A DNA stretch of 36,287 bases. It comes from Alphaproteobacteria bacterium (lineage in GTDB: Bacteria > Pseudomonadota > Alphaproteobacteria > Rhizobiales > JAJFHR01). Where the stretch lies: the NCBI GenBank assembly GCA_024278055.1, contig JAJRTY010000212.1:1-36287 (forward strand), given 5' to 3'. The first letter of the stretch is position 1; the number at the start of each line of letters is the position of its first letter. The translations under genes and the position numbers were made by a program. Below, piece after piece: positions 18,007 to 26,552 of this stretch. The notes beneath the pieces are model-generated. The model did not search any database. It had not been told where the DNA came from and saw only the letters and a program-made list of their open reading frames with translations.

Positions 18007-18998
18007 GTGGCGTACAAAAACTTGAAGTCAGCCCCCATGAAGACGGCATGCGGCTGAACCGCTGGGTCAAGGTTCATTTTCCGGCCATTCGTCATGGTGA
18101 TTTACAAAAACTGTTGCGCACCGGGCAAATTCGCGTTGATGGCAGTCGCGCCAAGGCCAACAGCCGACTGGAGGGCGGCCAGATTGTTCGCATGCCCCCG
18201 GCCAAAGCTAACGAAGGTGATGCCGGACATCGTGGTCGTGAAGCAAGCCTTTCAAACACCGATATTGAATTTGCGCACTCGTTGGTGCTGTATCAGGACG
18301 AAACCCTCATTGCCTTTAACAAACCAGCGGGACTGGCCGTGCAGGGAGGGTCAAAAACCTTTCGTCATATGGATGGTCTGCTGGCGACTTTTGTTACCCG
18401 CGATGGTGAGCGCCCAAGACTGGTACATCGGCTCGATAAAGACACCAGCGGTGTGCTGATTGCCGCTAAAACGCGCGACGCTGCTGCCAAGTTGACGAAA
18501 GCCTTCAAGGACAGAACTACAAGGAAAGTCTACTGGGGGCTGGTCAGTGGCATCCCCAGACCGGCACAGGGTACCATCAAGCTTTAGTTGGAGAAAAAAC
18601 TGCTGGGTGGGGTGGAGAAAGTCGTGGCTCTGGGCGCGGGCAACAGGAACGGCCAGCGCGCTATGACGCATTTCACCACCGTCTGCGTTGCCGGGCGTAC
18701 GTTATCATGGCTGCAAATGGTGCCGGTCACCGGTCGCAAACATCAATTGCGGGTGCATATGGCGGCCATCGGGCACCCGATTATTGGTGATGGCAAATAT
18801 GGCGGTGAAGAAGCCCAGCCTACCGGCAACCTCAGTCGCAAGCTGCATTTGCATGCGCGGTCACTGAAAATCCCGCATCCTGATGGCGGTGTGTTTGAAA
18901 TTGAAGCACCCCTCATCGGCCACATCGCAGATAGCTGGAAATTTCTCGGTTTTGATGAGCGCGATGGTAATGATCTGCCGCTGGAGCCGGAGGATTGA
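18003..18998 (+). pseudogene. rluC: 23S rRNA pseudouridine synthase RluC, interrupted by an in-frame TAG
   Basis: RluC makes pseudouridines 955, 2504 and 2580 (E. coli numbering) in 23S rRNA. The first 194 codons encode an S4 RNA-binding domain (about 14-65) and the catalytic motif HRLDKDTSG with Asp145. Codon 195 is TAG (18585-18587). The same frame then continues without a break to TGA 18996-18998 and encodes the rest of the domain, including WLQMVPVTGRKHQLRVHMAA and IGHPIIGDGKYGG. Frame, length (about 331 codons) and motifs are otherwise those of an intact RluC. The lesion falls between strands where relatives often have an aromatic residue, so a TAT/TAC/TGG/CAG to TAG change is plausible. 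TTG 18588 follows the stop directly but has no Shine-Dalgarno. The ORF starts at ATG 18003, overlapping crcB. This may be a recent nonsense mutation, a base-call error or a suppressed codon. Confidence 0.85.
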
Positions 18999-19741
18999 TG
19001 AACGACTCTCCTGAAAACAATGAAAAAATCGACATGTTTGGTCGTAAATTGCCGAAGCGATTTTATAAATCCGTAGATGTAGTGAAATCGGCAAACGGCT
19101 TCAGCGTTGAACTGGATGGCAGGCCGATAAAGACACCGGCGAAAAACCTGCTGGAGGTGGAAAATACAGCTATTGCCGAGGCAATTGCGGCTGATTGGGA
19201 CTGTCAGGAAGAATTTATCGATCTTGAGGCCATGTATACGACCAAGGTTGCCAACACTGCCATTGACCACATTGCCCCCAACCCGGGCGATGTGATTGCC
19301 GAGATTACTGATTATGCCGGATCTGATCTTATGTGCTATCGCGCACTGGAGCCGGGTGATCTGGTGAAACGTCAAAATGACAGCTGGGATCCGGTGCTGG
19401 ACTGGCTGGATAACACCCAAGGCGTGCGCCTTTTGTGTGTCGGTGGAATCATGCACCAGCCCCAACCTGTGGCCGCCCTGGAAAAGCTTGCGGCGAATTT
19501 GCGCCAGCGTTCTGCTATGATGCTGGCGGCGATGCACAATCTGACCACCCTGACCGGGTCCACGGTTTTGGCATTTGCGGTTAGTGAGGGTCATCTTGAT
19601 GCAAAAAATGCCTGGACTTGCGCCCATGTGGATGAAGACTGGCAAATTGAGCAATGGGGCCACGATGAAGATGCAGCTGAGCACCGGGCGCGACGCTGGC
19701 TCGAAATGGAAAAGACCGCCGCTTTGCTGTCGTTGCTGTAA
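18998..19741 (+). CDS. ATP12-family F1-ATPase assembly chaperone
   Basis: The 247-residue protein has the ATP12 pattern: FYKSVDVVKSANGFSVELDG, RPIKTPAKNLL, MYTTKVANTAIDH and the C-terminal EDAAEHRARRW. In mitochondria Atp12 binds the F1 alpha subunit during ATP synthase assembly, and alphaproteobacterial homologues are assumed to act likewise. The start is ATG 18998, overlapping the rluC TGA by one base, with GGAGG at about 18989-18993. It is the last gene of the degP-rarA-crcB-rluC run. The ATP synthase genes are not in this window. Confidence 0.93.
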   Translation: MNDSPENNEKIDMFGRKLPKRFYKSVDVVKSANGFSVELDGRPIKTPAKNLLEVENTAIAEAIAADWDCQEEFIDLEAMYTTKVANTAIDHIAPNPGDVIAEITDYAGSDLMCYRALEPGDLVKRQNDSWDPVLDWLDNTQGVRLLCVGGIMHQPQPVAALEKLAANLRQRSAMMLAAMHNLTTLTGSTVLAFAVSEGHLDAKNAWTCAHVDEDWQIEQWGHDEDAAEHRARRWLEMEKTAALLSLL

Positions 19742-19847
19742 AGCTTTCAAGCTGCTTGCCAAATGAGCGGATTTGCCCACATAGTGGTGTCCAGACGGGG
19801 CGGTGAATAGCCCACTTTCATTTTTTTTCATGATTGGTATCGGGCTG

Positions 19848-20765
19848 ATGAGACGGTTTGGTGTGTTGGTAATTCTTTTGGCGATGGGCATCGTCTGGGG
19901 GGCGACGATACCTCTTACCAAAATTGTTGTTTCCACCGGCTACCAGCCACTCGGGTTGATTTTCTGGCAATTGATTTTTGCCATTATCGTGCTGGCGCCG
20001 ATTGCCCTTGTGCGCCGGGTGATTTCTGGACCGGGCAGGCTGTCGCCCCTGAATTCACAAACGTTGGTATATTTCCTGGTGATTATCCTGCTGGGAACTT
20101 TGATCCCCAATAGTTTTTCCTATTTATCCGCCGCCCAGCTGCCTGCCGGGGTGATGTCCATAGTGATTGCATCTGTACCGATGTTCGCCCTTATCATAGC
20201 GCTGGCTTTGCGGATCGAAAAGCCTGTGACGGCGCGTATCATTGGTGTTCTTGCCGGCGCTGTGGCTGTGGCTTTGCTCATCGGTCCCAAAACCAGTCTG
20301 CCGGAGCCTGAAAAAGCCATCTACGTTCTGGTGGCTTTGCTGGCACCGGTCAGCTACGGCTTTGAAGCCAGTTATATTGCTTTGCGCGCCCCCAAACAGC
20401 TTGATCCGGTGACAACTTTGCTGGGTGCGTCCGTATTGGGTATTTTTATTGTTGGTCCCCTGGCATATTTCACCGACAGCTGGATTGATCTCAATATTGA
20501 ATGGCAGGGGCCGGAAAAGGCGCTTTTGGCCTCATCGGTGATGCATGTTTTCGCCTATGTCGGATACATATGGCTGGTGGGTGTTGCCGGTGTGGTGTTT
20601 TCCAGCCAGATTGCCTATGTGGTGACCATTGCCGGTGTCCTGCTCAGCGCCATTGCACTCAATGAAATCTATTCCAACTGGGTGTGGGCGGCGCTGGCGC
20701 TTATCCTGGTGGGAATGATACTGGTGCAGCCACGCAAAATGACCCTGCAACCGGTGAAAGAATAA
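19848..20765 (+). CDS. EamA/DMT-family transporter
   Basis: The 305-residue protein has about ten hydrophobic segments in two EamA repeats (first with VWGATIPLTKIVVSTGYQPL, second from about residue 155). Families of this fold export amino acids or other small metabolites; the substrate cannot be read from the sequence. The start is uncertain: ATG 19848 (MRRFGVLVILLAMGIVWG) gives a normal N-terminus, while ATG 19830 and GTG 19803 are in frame but lack a good ribosome binding site. It is followed at one base distance by the isomerase-like gene, so the two are probably cotranscribed. Confidence 0.88.
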   Translation: MRRFGVLVILLAMGIVWGATIPLTKIVVSTGYQPLGLIFWQLIFAIIVLAPIALVRRVISGPGRLSPLNSQTLVYFLVIILLGTLIPNSFSYLSAAQLPAGVMSIVIASVPMFALIIALALRIEKPVTARIIGVLAGAVAVALLIGPKTSLPEPEKAIYVLVALLAPVSYGFEASYIALRAPKQLDPVTTLLGASVLGIFIVGPLAYFTDSWIDLNIEWQGPEKALLASSVMHVFAYVGYIWLVGVAGVVFSSQIAYVVTIAGVLLSAIALNEIYSNWVWAALALILVGMILVQPRKMTLQPVKE

Positions 20766-20766
20766 A

Positions 20767-21390
20767 ATGACCAAATTAGAGTATTTCTATTCCGCTCATT
20801 CTTCGTATTCATATTTTGGCTCGGCCGAACTGATGCGGATTGCCACAGCCGCCGATTGCCGGATCATTCACAAGCCTTTTGATCTGCGCAAGTCCACCGA
20901 GGTAACCGGGCCGGGGCCGATCAGTGGGCGAACGCCACAGCGCAGCGCCTATTTTTATGGCCGCGAAATGGAACGCTGGGCGCAATGGCGCGATATCGCG
21001 TTGATGACCACAAGGCCCACGCACCACGACAATGATATGACTTTGGTGAACTGCATGTTGATTGCCGGACAGGAGCGCGGCCTCAATGTTGACCGGCTGG
21101 CCCATGAGCTGTTGCAGGGCCATTGGGTCGAAGATGCCGATCTTGCCGATGGTGAGACGCTGGTGCAAATAGGAAAAAAAGCCGGTATTTCTGTGGAACC
21201 TTTGCTGGCCGATGCTGTTTTGCCGGAAATACAGGCAATCTACGGTGCCAATACGCAAGAGGCGATAGAACGTTCGGTGTTTGGTGCGCCGACTTATTTT
21301 GTCGATGGTGACATGTTCTTTGGTCAGGACCGTTTGATGATGGTCGAGCGCGCCCTGGCAACGCCGTTTGAGGGTACCTGGCCGCGTTGA
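20767..21390 (+). CDS. 2-hydroxychromene-2-carboxylate isomerase / DsbA-like kappa-class GST family protein
   Basis: The 207-residue protein has the thioredoxin-like kappa-GST fold: a Ser-rich active-site turn near the N-terminus (YFYSAHSSYSYFGSAEL) in place of a CxxC, and the C-terminal SVFGAPTYFVDGDMFFGQDR typical of HCCA isomerases such as NahD. Characterised members isomerise 2-hydroxychromene-2-carboxylate with glutathione during naphthalene breakdown. No aromatic-degradation genes are nearby, so the real substrate is open and a general glutathione-dependent role is as likely. It lies one base after the EamA transporter. Confidence 0.85.
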   Translation: MTKLEYFYSAHSSYSYFGSAELMRIATAADCRIIHKPFDLRKSTEVTGPGPISGRTPQRSAYFYGREMERWAQWRDIALMTTRPTHHDNDMTLVNCMLIAGQERGLNVDRLAHELLQGHWVEDADLADGETLVQIGKKAGISVEPLLADAVLPEIQAIYGANTQEAIERSVFGAPTYFVDGDMFFGQDRLMMVERALATPFEGTWPR

Positions 21391-21592
21391 CAATGCTGAA
21401 TTCAAATGTTGCGACACAAACAAATTTCTGCGCCTGACAGAAAGCCTTTTCAAGAGCCTGTTAACCGTACAAACAGGGGGCATATCCGCAAACCCTTCCC
21501 TTTTGCCTCAACCTTCGTGTATAAGACTGAAATTATGGCTGGAAACTGTTTCAGCTGCGTGTGTAACACTTTTGTAATCAAGGCGTTAAGTA

Positions 21593-22990
21593 ATGGCTAA
21601 ATCCTGGTCTCCGGACAGTTGGCGCGGACTTCCTATTCTTCAGGTTCCGCATTATGAAGATAAAACAGCTCTCGAAAATGCAGAAGCTGAACTGGCAACA
21701 TTTCCCCCGCTGGTCTTTGCCGGTGAAGTTCGCAAACTGACAGAAAAATTGGGTGAAGTTGCGCAAGGGCGGGGTTTTTTACTCCAGGGTGGCGATTGTG
21801 CCGAAAGCTTTGCCGAGCATAGTGCCGATAACATCCGTGATTTTTTCAAAGTGTTTTTGCAGATGGCCGTGGTTTTAACTTTTGCCGCGTCTTCGCCGGT
21901 GGTCAAACTGGGTCGGATTGCCGGTCAGTTTGCCAAACCGCGTTCGGCAGACAATGAAACCCAGGGGGATGTGACCCTGCCAAGTTACCGTGGTGATATC
22001 ATCAATGGTATGGGATTTACGTCACAAGCGCGTATTCCCGATCCCGACCGGCAGATAAAGGCGTATCGGCAGGCTGCGGCAACCTTAAATCTGTTGCGGG
22101 CATTTTCTCAAGGTGGCTATGCCAATCTTGACCATGTGCATCAATGGACGGTGGGATTCCTGGCCGAAACACCGGCAGGTGAACGCTATAGCGAACTGGC
22201 TGACAGAATTTCCGAATCTCTTGCCTTCATGCGCGCCTGCGGGATTACACCGGAGGAGACCGCACGATTGCGCAATACGGATTTTTATGTGAGCCATGAA
22301 GCTTTGCTGCTGGGGTACGAACAGGCTTTGACACGCATCGATTCAACTTCGGGCGAATGGTATGCCACATCGGGTCACCTTATCTGGATTGGTGACAGAA
22401 CCCGCCAGTTTGACCATGCGCACATGGAGTTCTGCCGTGGAATTCGCAACCCTCTGGGCCTCAAATGCGGACCGAGCATGGAAGCCGATGACCTGATCCG
22501 TCTGATTGATATTCTCAACCCGGATGATATTCCCGGCCGCCTGACCCTGATTGCACGCTTTGGTGCCGGCGAAGTTGAAAAACATCTGCCAAAACTGATC
22601 CGGGCGGTTGAACGCGAAGGGCGCACAGTTGTGTGGTCATGCGATCCGATGCACGGCAATACCATCAAGGCATCCAACGGCTATAAAACCCGGCCGTTTA
22701 ACCAGATACTTGATGAAGTCGGTGAGTTTTTCGATGTGCATCGTGCTGAAGGCACGCATGCCGGTGGTGTGCATATCGAGATGACCGGGCAGAATGTGAC
22801 CGAATGTATTGGTGGCTCAAAAACCGTCAAGGAAGCTGATCTGTCAGCACGCTATCACACCCATTGCGATCCGCGCCTCAATGCTGATCAATCACTTGAG
22901 CTGGCTTTTCTGGTAGCTGAAAAACTGAAAAAAGAGCGCGATCAAAACAACAATGGCGTCGCGAAAAAAGCTGCTGTTATTGGATTGTAG
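21593..22990 (+). CDS. aroG: 3-deoxy-7-phosphoheptulonate (DAHP) synthase, class II
   Basis: The enzyme condenses phosphoenolpyruvate and erythrose 4-phosphate to DAHP, the first step of the shikimate pathway. The 465 residues match the class II (plant-like AroA-II) family: [65 protein letters not shown] and [18 protein letters not shown], with Cys, His, Glu and Asp residues for the metal. AAGG at 21580-21583 precedes ATG 21593. The 202-base gap upstream holds no gene and no clear promoter. The symbol follows alphaproteobacterial annotation habits; aroF or aroA-II are also used. Confidence 0.95.
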   Translation: MAKSWSPDSWRGLPILQVPHYEDKTALENAEAELATFPPLVFAGEVRKLTEKLGEVAQGRGFLLQGGDCAESFAEHSADNIRDFFKVFLQMAVVLTFAASSPVVKLGRIAGQFAKPRSADNETQGDVTLPSYRGDIINGMGFTSQARIPDPDRQIKAYRQAAATLNLLRAFSQGGYANLDHVHQWTVGFLAETPAGERYSELADRISESLAFMRACGITPEETARLRNTDFYVSHEALLLGYEQALTRIDSTSGEWYATSGHLIWIGDRTRQFDHAHMEFCRGIRNPLGLKCGPSMEADDLIRLIDILNPDDIPGRLTLIARFGAGEVEKHLPKLIRAVEREGRTVVWSCDPMHGNTIKASNGYKTRPFNQILDEVGEFFDVHRAEGTHAGGVHIEMTGQNVTECIGGSKTVKEADLSARYHTHCDPRLNADQSLELAFLVAEKLKKERDQNNNGVAKKAAVIGL

Positions 22991-22993
22991 AAA

Positions 22994-23428
22994 CTAATGT
23001 GAACGGCCTTTCCATTGGCGGTTTTTCTGGTTGACCAGAGGATCGTTGCAAAAATTCCATAAGGCGAGGAAATTCTTGCCTTTGAAGGCGGCATCAATGG
23101 TTCCCCAGTACGGGGAGCCATTTTTGGTTTTTGCACATTTCTTTTCCGATGATGCCTGCACCCAGAAACCCTTGTAGCTGCCGTTTTTTTTGCGGGTGAG
23201 AAAAAGGTGGGCGGGCTGGGCGTTGTAATAATAAATGCCGACAAGGCGCTGGCCCTTGTCCTGAAAGAGTATCAAAGGGCCAAAGTTGGTGATAAAGCGG
23301 CCCACTTTAGGCTCCTGTGCCAATAGCGGGCTGGCCATGGAAGCTGCTAATAATAACAGCGATAAGGTGAGCATGAAAAAAGCCCGGCGCGGGAAGGACT
23401 TGTGTGTAGAATGGATTATGTCTGGCAA
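22994..23428 (-). CDS. Small secreted protein of unknown function
   Basis: I do not recognise a named family. From TTG 23428 (AAGGA 8 bases upstream on this strand) the product is 144 residues with a classic signal peptide: positive N-region ending SFPRRAF, a hydrophobic run LTLSLLLLAASMASPLLA and cleavage expected near LLA-Q. The mature part of about 105 residues looks beta-rich and aromatic (FITNFGPLILFQD, LVGIYYYNAQPAHLFL, GFWVQAS, GSPYWGTIDAAF), with two Cys (SEKKCAKTK and WNFCNDP) that could form a disulphide. ATG 23374 is in frame but would lack the positive N-region and a Shine-Dalgarno. It faces aroG convergently with a 3-base gap and is divergent from nadE. Confidence 0.75.
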   Translation of the reverse strand: MPDIIHSTHKSFPRRAFFMLTLSLLLLAASMASPLLAQEPKVGRFITNFGPLILFQDKGQRLVGIYYYNAQPAHLFLTRKKNGSYKGFWVQASSEKKCAKTKNGSPYWGTIDAAFKGKNFLALWNFCNDPLVNQKNRQWKGRSH

Positions 23429-23522
23429 TCTCTTGGTCCTTGCATCAAGTTGAGATTTCTTATACGAGCTTTTAATTGTCCGGTGATTCGCTTGCATTTC
23501 ACATGGGAACCTTGACCCTAAT

Positions 23523-25193
23523 ATGACACAACAGTTAAAGATTGCTCTCGCTCAACTCAACCCTGTAGTTGGCGATATCTCCGGGAACGCACAAAAAGTT
23601 CGTGAAGCCCGGCAGATGGCGGCACGTGGCCATGTTGATCTCGTGGTGTTTTCGGAACTTTTCATCTGCGGATACATGCCCGAAGACCTGGTGCTGGAAC
23701 CATCGTTCCAAAAAGCAGCCCTTGCAGCCGTGCAAGCACTGGCCGAAGAAACTGCGGACGGTGGCCCGGCTTTGCTGGTGGGTCTGCCATATGTCGAAAA
23801 TGGCAAGCTGTATAATTCGATTGCGCTGCTGGATAATGGTAAAATTGAAGCCGTACGCCACAAGGTCTGCCTGCCCAATTATGGTGTATTTGATGAATTG
23901 AGGCTGTTTGAGCCGGGTCCGTTGCCGGGGCCGGTGAATTTTCGCGGCGTCAGACTGGGCTTGCCGATCTGCGAAGACATCTGGTTTGAAGAAGTCGTCG
24001 AGTGTCTGGAGGAAACCGCCGCTGAAATCCTGATCGTTGCCAATGGCTCTCCGTTTGAGGCTGACAAGGTCGATATCCGGCTTAATCATGTGGTTGCCCG
24101 GGTGACCGAAAGCGGTTTGCCGCTGATCTATCTCAATCAGGTCGGTGGGCAGGATGAAATTGTTTTTGATGGTGGCTCGTTCATTCTCAATAGCGACAGG
24201 ACTTTTGCTCATCAGCTTCCCGGTTTTGAGGAGCATATCAGAATTAGCGACTGGCAACGCGATGGTGAGGGCTGGGTCTGTGCCAGGGGTGAGATTGTTG
24301 CTGCCGCAAGTACAGATGAAAATCTATATCGCGCCTGCGTTCTTGGCCTCAAAGATTATGTTGAGAAGAACCGGTTTCCCAGTGTTGTGCTGGGGTTTTC
24401 CGGCGGTATTGACAGTGCCCTGTGTGCGACGATGGCGGTTGATGCGTTTGGTGCCGACAGGGTTCACTGCATTATGCTGCCCTATCAATATACCAGCGAT
24501 GAAAGCCTTGATGATGCCAAAGCCTGTGCGCAGGCGCTGGGGGTGCGCTATGATATTGTGCCTATAAGTGCTGCTGTAAAAGGCGCGTTGACAGCGCTTG
24601 CTCCGCTGTTTGAGGATGTGCAGGAAGATGTTACTGAAGAAAATATCCAATCGCGCATTCGCGGCATGATGTTGATGGCGGTGTCCAATAAATTTGGCGC
24701 CATGGTGGTGACCACGGGGAATAAGTCCGAGGTGTCAGTGGGGTATGCCACCCTTTACGGCGATATGAACGGGGGATTTAACCCGATTAAAGACCTCTAT
24801 AAAACGCAAGTTTTTGCACTGGCCAGATTTCGCAACGCGCATTTCCCCGGTGGACTGAAAGGTCCTGCCGGTGTGGTTATTCCGCCAAATATTATCACCA
24901 AACCGCCAACGGCAGAGTTGCGCGAGGGCCAGGTGGATCAGGACAGTCTGCCGCCTTATGATATTCTCGATGATATTTTGCGTTGTCTGGTGGAAGAAGA
25001 AATGCCGGTGGGTGAGATTGTTGCGCGTGGACATGATGCAGAGGTTGTCAGCCGTATTCAGCATCTGCTTTATATTGCCGAATACAAGCGGCGCCAGGCC
25101 GCTCCCGGCGTCAAGCTTTCGTCTAAAAACTTCGGCCGTGACCGGCGTTATCCCATTACCAATTCTTTTCGCGACAAGGTGTCTGATCCATGA
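23523..25193 (+). CDS. nadE: Glutamine-dependent NAD+ synthetase
   Basis: It makes NAD+ from deamido-NAD+, ATP and glutamine-derived ammonia, the last step of NAD synthesis. The 556 residues contain an N-terminal nitrilase-type glutaminase domain with the triad Glu45 (VFSELFICGY), Lys114 (RHKVCLPNYGVFDE) and Cys150 (GLPICEDIWF). The C-terminal synthetase has the PP-loop SGGIDS (293-298) and TTGNKSEVSVGYATLYGD. The two-domain form explains the use of glutamine. The 3' end overlaps gltX by 4 bases, which implies coupled translation. Confidence 0.96.
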   Translation: MTQQLKIALAQLNPVVGDISGNAQKVREARQMAARGHVDLVVFSELFICGYMPEDLVLEPSFQKAALAAVQALAEETADGGPALLVGLPYVENGKLYNSIALLDNGKIEAVRHKVCLPNYGVFDELRLFEPGPLPGPVNFRGVRLGLPICEDIWFEEVVECLEETAAEILIVANGSPFEADKVDIRLNHVVARVTESGLPLIYLNQVGGQDEIVFDGGSFILNSDRTFAHQLPGFEEHIRISDWQRDGEGWVCARGEIVAAASTDENLYRACVLGLKDYVEKNRFPSVVLGFSGGIDSALCATMAVDAFGADRVHCIMLPYQYTSDESLDDAKACAQALGVRYDIVPISAAVKGALTALAPLFEDVQEDVTEENIQSRIRGMMLMAVSNKFGAMVVTTGNKSEVSVGYATLYGDMNGGFNPIKDLYKTQVFALARFRNAHFPGGLKGPAGVVIPPNIITKPPTAELREGQVDQDSLPPYDILDDILRCLVEEEMPVGEIVARGHDAEVVSRIQHLLYIAEYKRRQAAPGVKLSSKNFGRDRRYPITNSFRDKVSDP

Positions 25194-26527
25194 GTGTCAT
25201 AACCCGTTTTGCCCCCAGTCCCACCGGCCGCATTCATGTGGGCAATGTGCGCACCGCTTTGATCAACTGGCTGTTTGCCAAACGCTCGGGCGGCAAATTC
25301 ATGTTGCGGCTGGATGATACCGATGTGCAGCGCTCAACAAAGGAATTTGCTGAAGGCATTGTGCGTGATCTGGAATGGCTCGGGCTTACCCATGATATTT
25401 TTGCCCGCCAGTCTGATCGCTTTGCGCGCTATGATGAAGTGGCCGAAAAGTTCAAGCAGGAAGGCCGGCTATATGCCTGTTATGAAACACCCGATGAACT
25501 TGAGCGCAAGCGCAAGCGTCAACTTGCGCGCGGAGCTCCGCCGGTTTATGACCGCGCCGGTCTGAATTTGAGTGATGAGCAGAAGAGAGCTTTTGAAGCC
25601 GAAGGCCGCACCCCGCACTGGCGATTTTTTCTCGAAGATAAAACCATGGCTTGGGATGATTTGGTGCGCGGGAGCCAGACGATTGAAGCCAGTTCGCTTT
25701 CTGATCCCATCCTCATTCGTGGTGATGGTACATATCTGTACACGTTGCCAAGCGTGATTGACGATGTTGATTTTGCCGTCACCCACGTTGTCAGAGGCGA
25801 GGATCATGTGGCCAATACGGGCGCGCAAATTCAGGTGTTTGAAGCGCTGGGCGATCACCTGCCGCAGTTTGGCCACCATAATCTGCTGGTCGGGGCTGAT
25901 GGTGGCAGATTATCCAAACGCATCGGCTCCTTGTCTGTTGAAGGTTTGCGGCAAAGCGGTCTTGAGGCTTTGTCGGTGACAAGTTTTGTCGCAACCATCG
26001 GCACCTCTGATCCGGTTGCCCCGTTTGCCTCTTTGGAAGCATTGGCGGACAATTTTGATTTTGCTAAATTATCCCGCGCTCCCGCCCGCTTTGATGAGCG
26101 GGAGTTGGTCGCGTTAAATGCAAAAAGCCTGCATGAACGGGAGTTTGCGCAGGTTAAATCAGAACTTGAATCACGTGATGTCGGTGGCGGTGAAGCCTTC
26201 TGGCTGGCTATCAGGGGCAATATTGAAAAGATCAATGAGGTTTGCGACTGGTGGAACATCGTCCGGGGACCAATTGAGCCGAAAATTGAAGACCAGTCTT
26301 TTTGTAGCCGGGCAGCCGACCTGCTGCCAGATGGGGATTGGGATGAAAATACCTGGGGGCAGTGGACATCCCGGGTCAAGCAGGAAACCGGTGCCAAGGG
26401 CAAAAGCCTGTTTATGCCGCTGCGTCTGGCATTAACGGGGCTTGATCATGGACCGGAATTAAGAGCATTATTACCGCTCATCGGGCGCAAACGAGCGCTG
26501 GCGCGTCTGCAGGGTCAATCGGCCTGA
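25190..26527 (+). CDS. gltX: Glutamate-tRNA ligase
   Basis: A class I aminoacyl-tRNA synthetase that charges tRNA with glutamate. The 445 residues show the HIGH-type motif PSPTGRIHVGN (9-19) and the KMSKS-type motif RLSKR (240-244), with an anticodon-binding C-terminal region ending FMPLRLALTG and GPELRALLPLIG. Alphaproteobacteria often carry two GltX copies, one of which may favour tRNA-Gln for the amidotransferase route. Whether this is the only copy cannot be told from the window. The start ATG overlaps the nadE stop (ATGA). Confidence 0.94.
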   Translation: MSVITRFAPSPTGRIHVGNVRTALINWLFAKRSGGKFMLRLDDTDVQRSTKEFAEGIVRDLEWLGLTHDIFARQSDRFARYDEVAEKFKQEGRLYACYETPDELERKRKRQLARGAPPVYDRAGLNLSDEQKRAFEAEGRTPHWRFFLEDKTMAWDDLVRGSQTIEASSLSDPILIRGDGTYLYTLPSVIDDVDFAVTHVVRGEDHVANTGAQIQVFEALGDHLPQFGHHNLLVGADGGRLSKRIGSLSVEGLRQSGLEALSVTSFVATIGTSDPVAPFASLEALADNFDFAKLSRAPARFDERELVALNAKSLHEREFAQVKSELESRDVGGGEAFWLAIRGNIEKINEVCDWWNIVRGPIEPKIEDQSFCSRAADLLPDGDWDENTWGQWTSRVKQETGAKGKSLFMPLRLALTGLDHGPELRALLPLIGRKRALARLQGQSA

Positions 26528-26552
26528 GCTTACAACCTGAAGGATAATCATT

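Noticed and set aside
18585-18587. TAG read as a sense codon throughout this genome
   Set aside because: At least nine genes in the window end properly in TAG at family-typical lengths.
18588-18998. A separate gene starting at TTG after the rluC stop
   Set aside because: There is no Shine-Dalgarno, the product is only the C-terminal half of RluC, and the frame is continuous with the upstream half.
18743-19936. A 397-codon open frame on the minus strand
   Set aside because: It runs antisense to rluC and atp12, both with clear family motifs, and its translation shows no recognisable domain.
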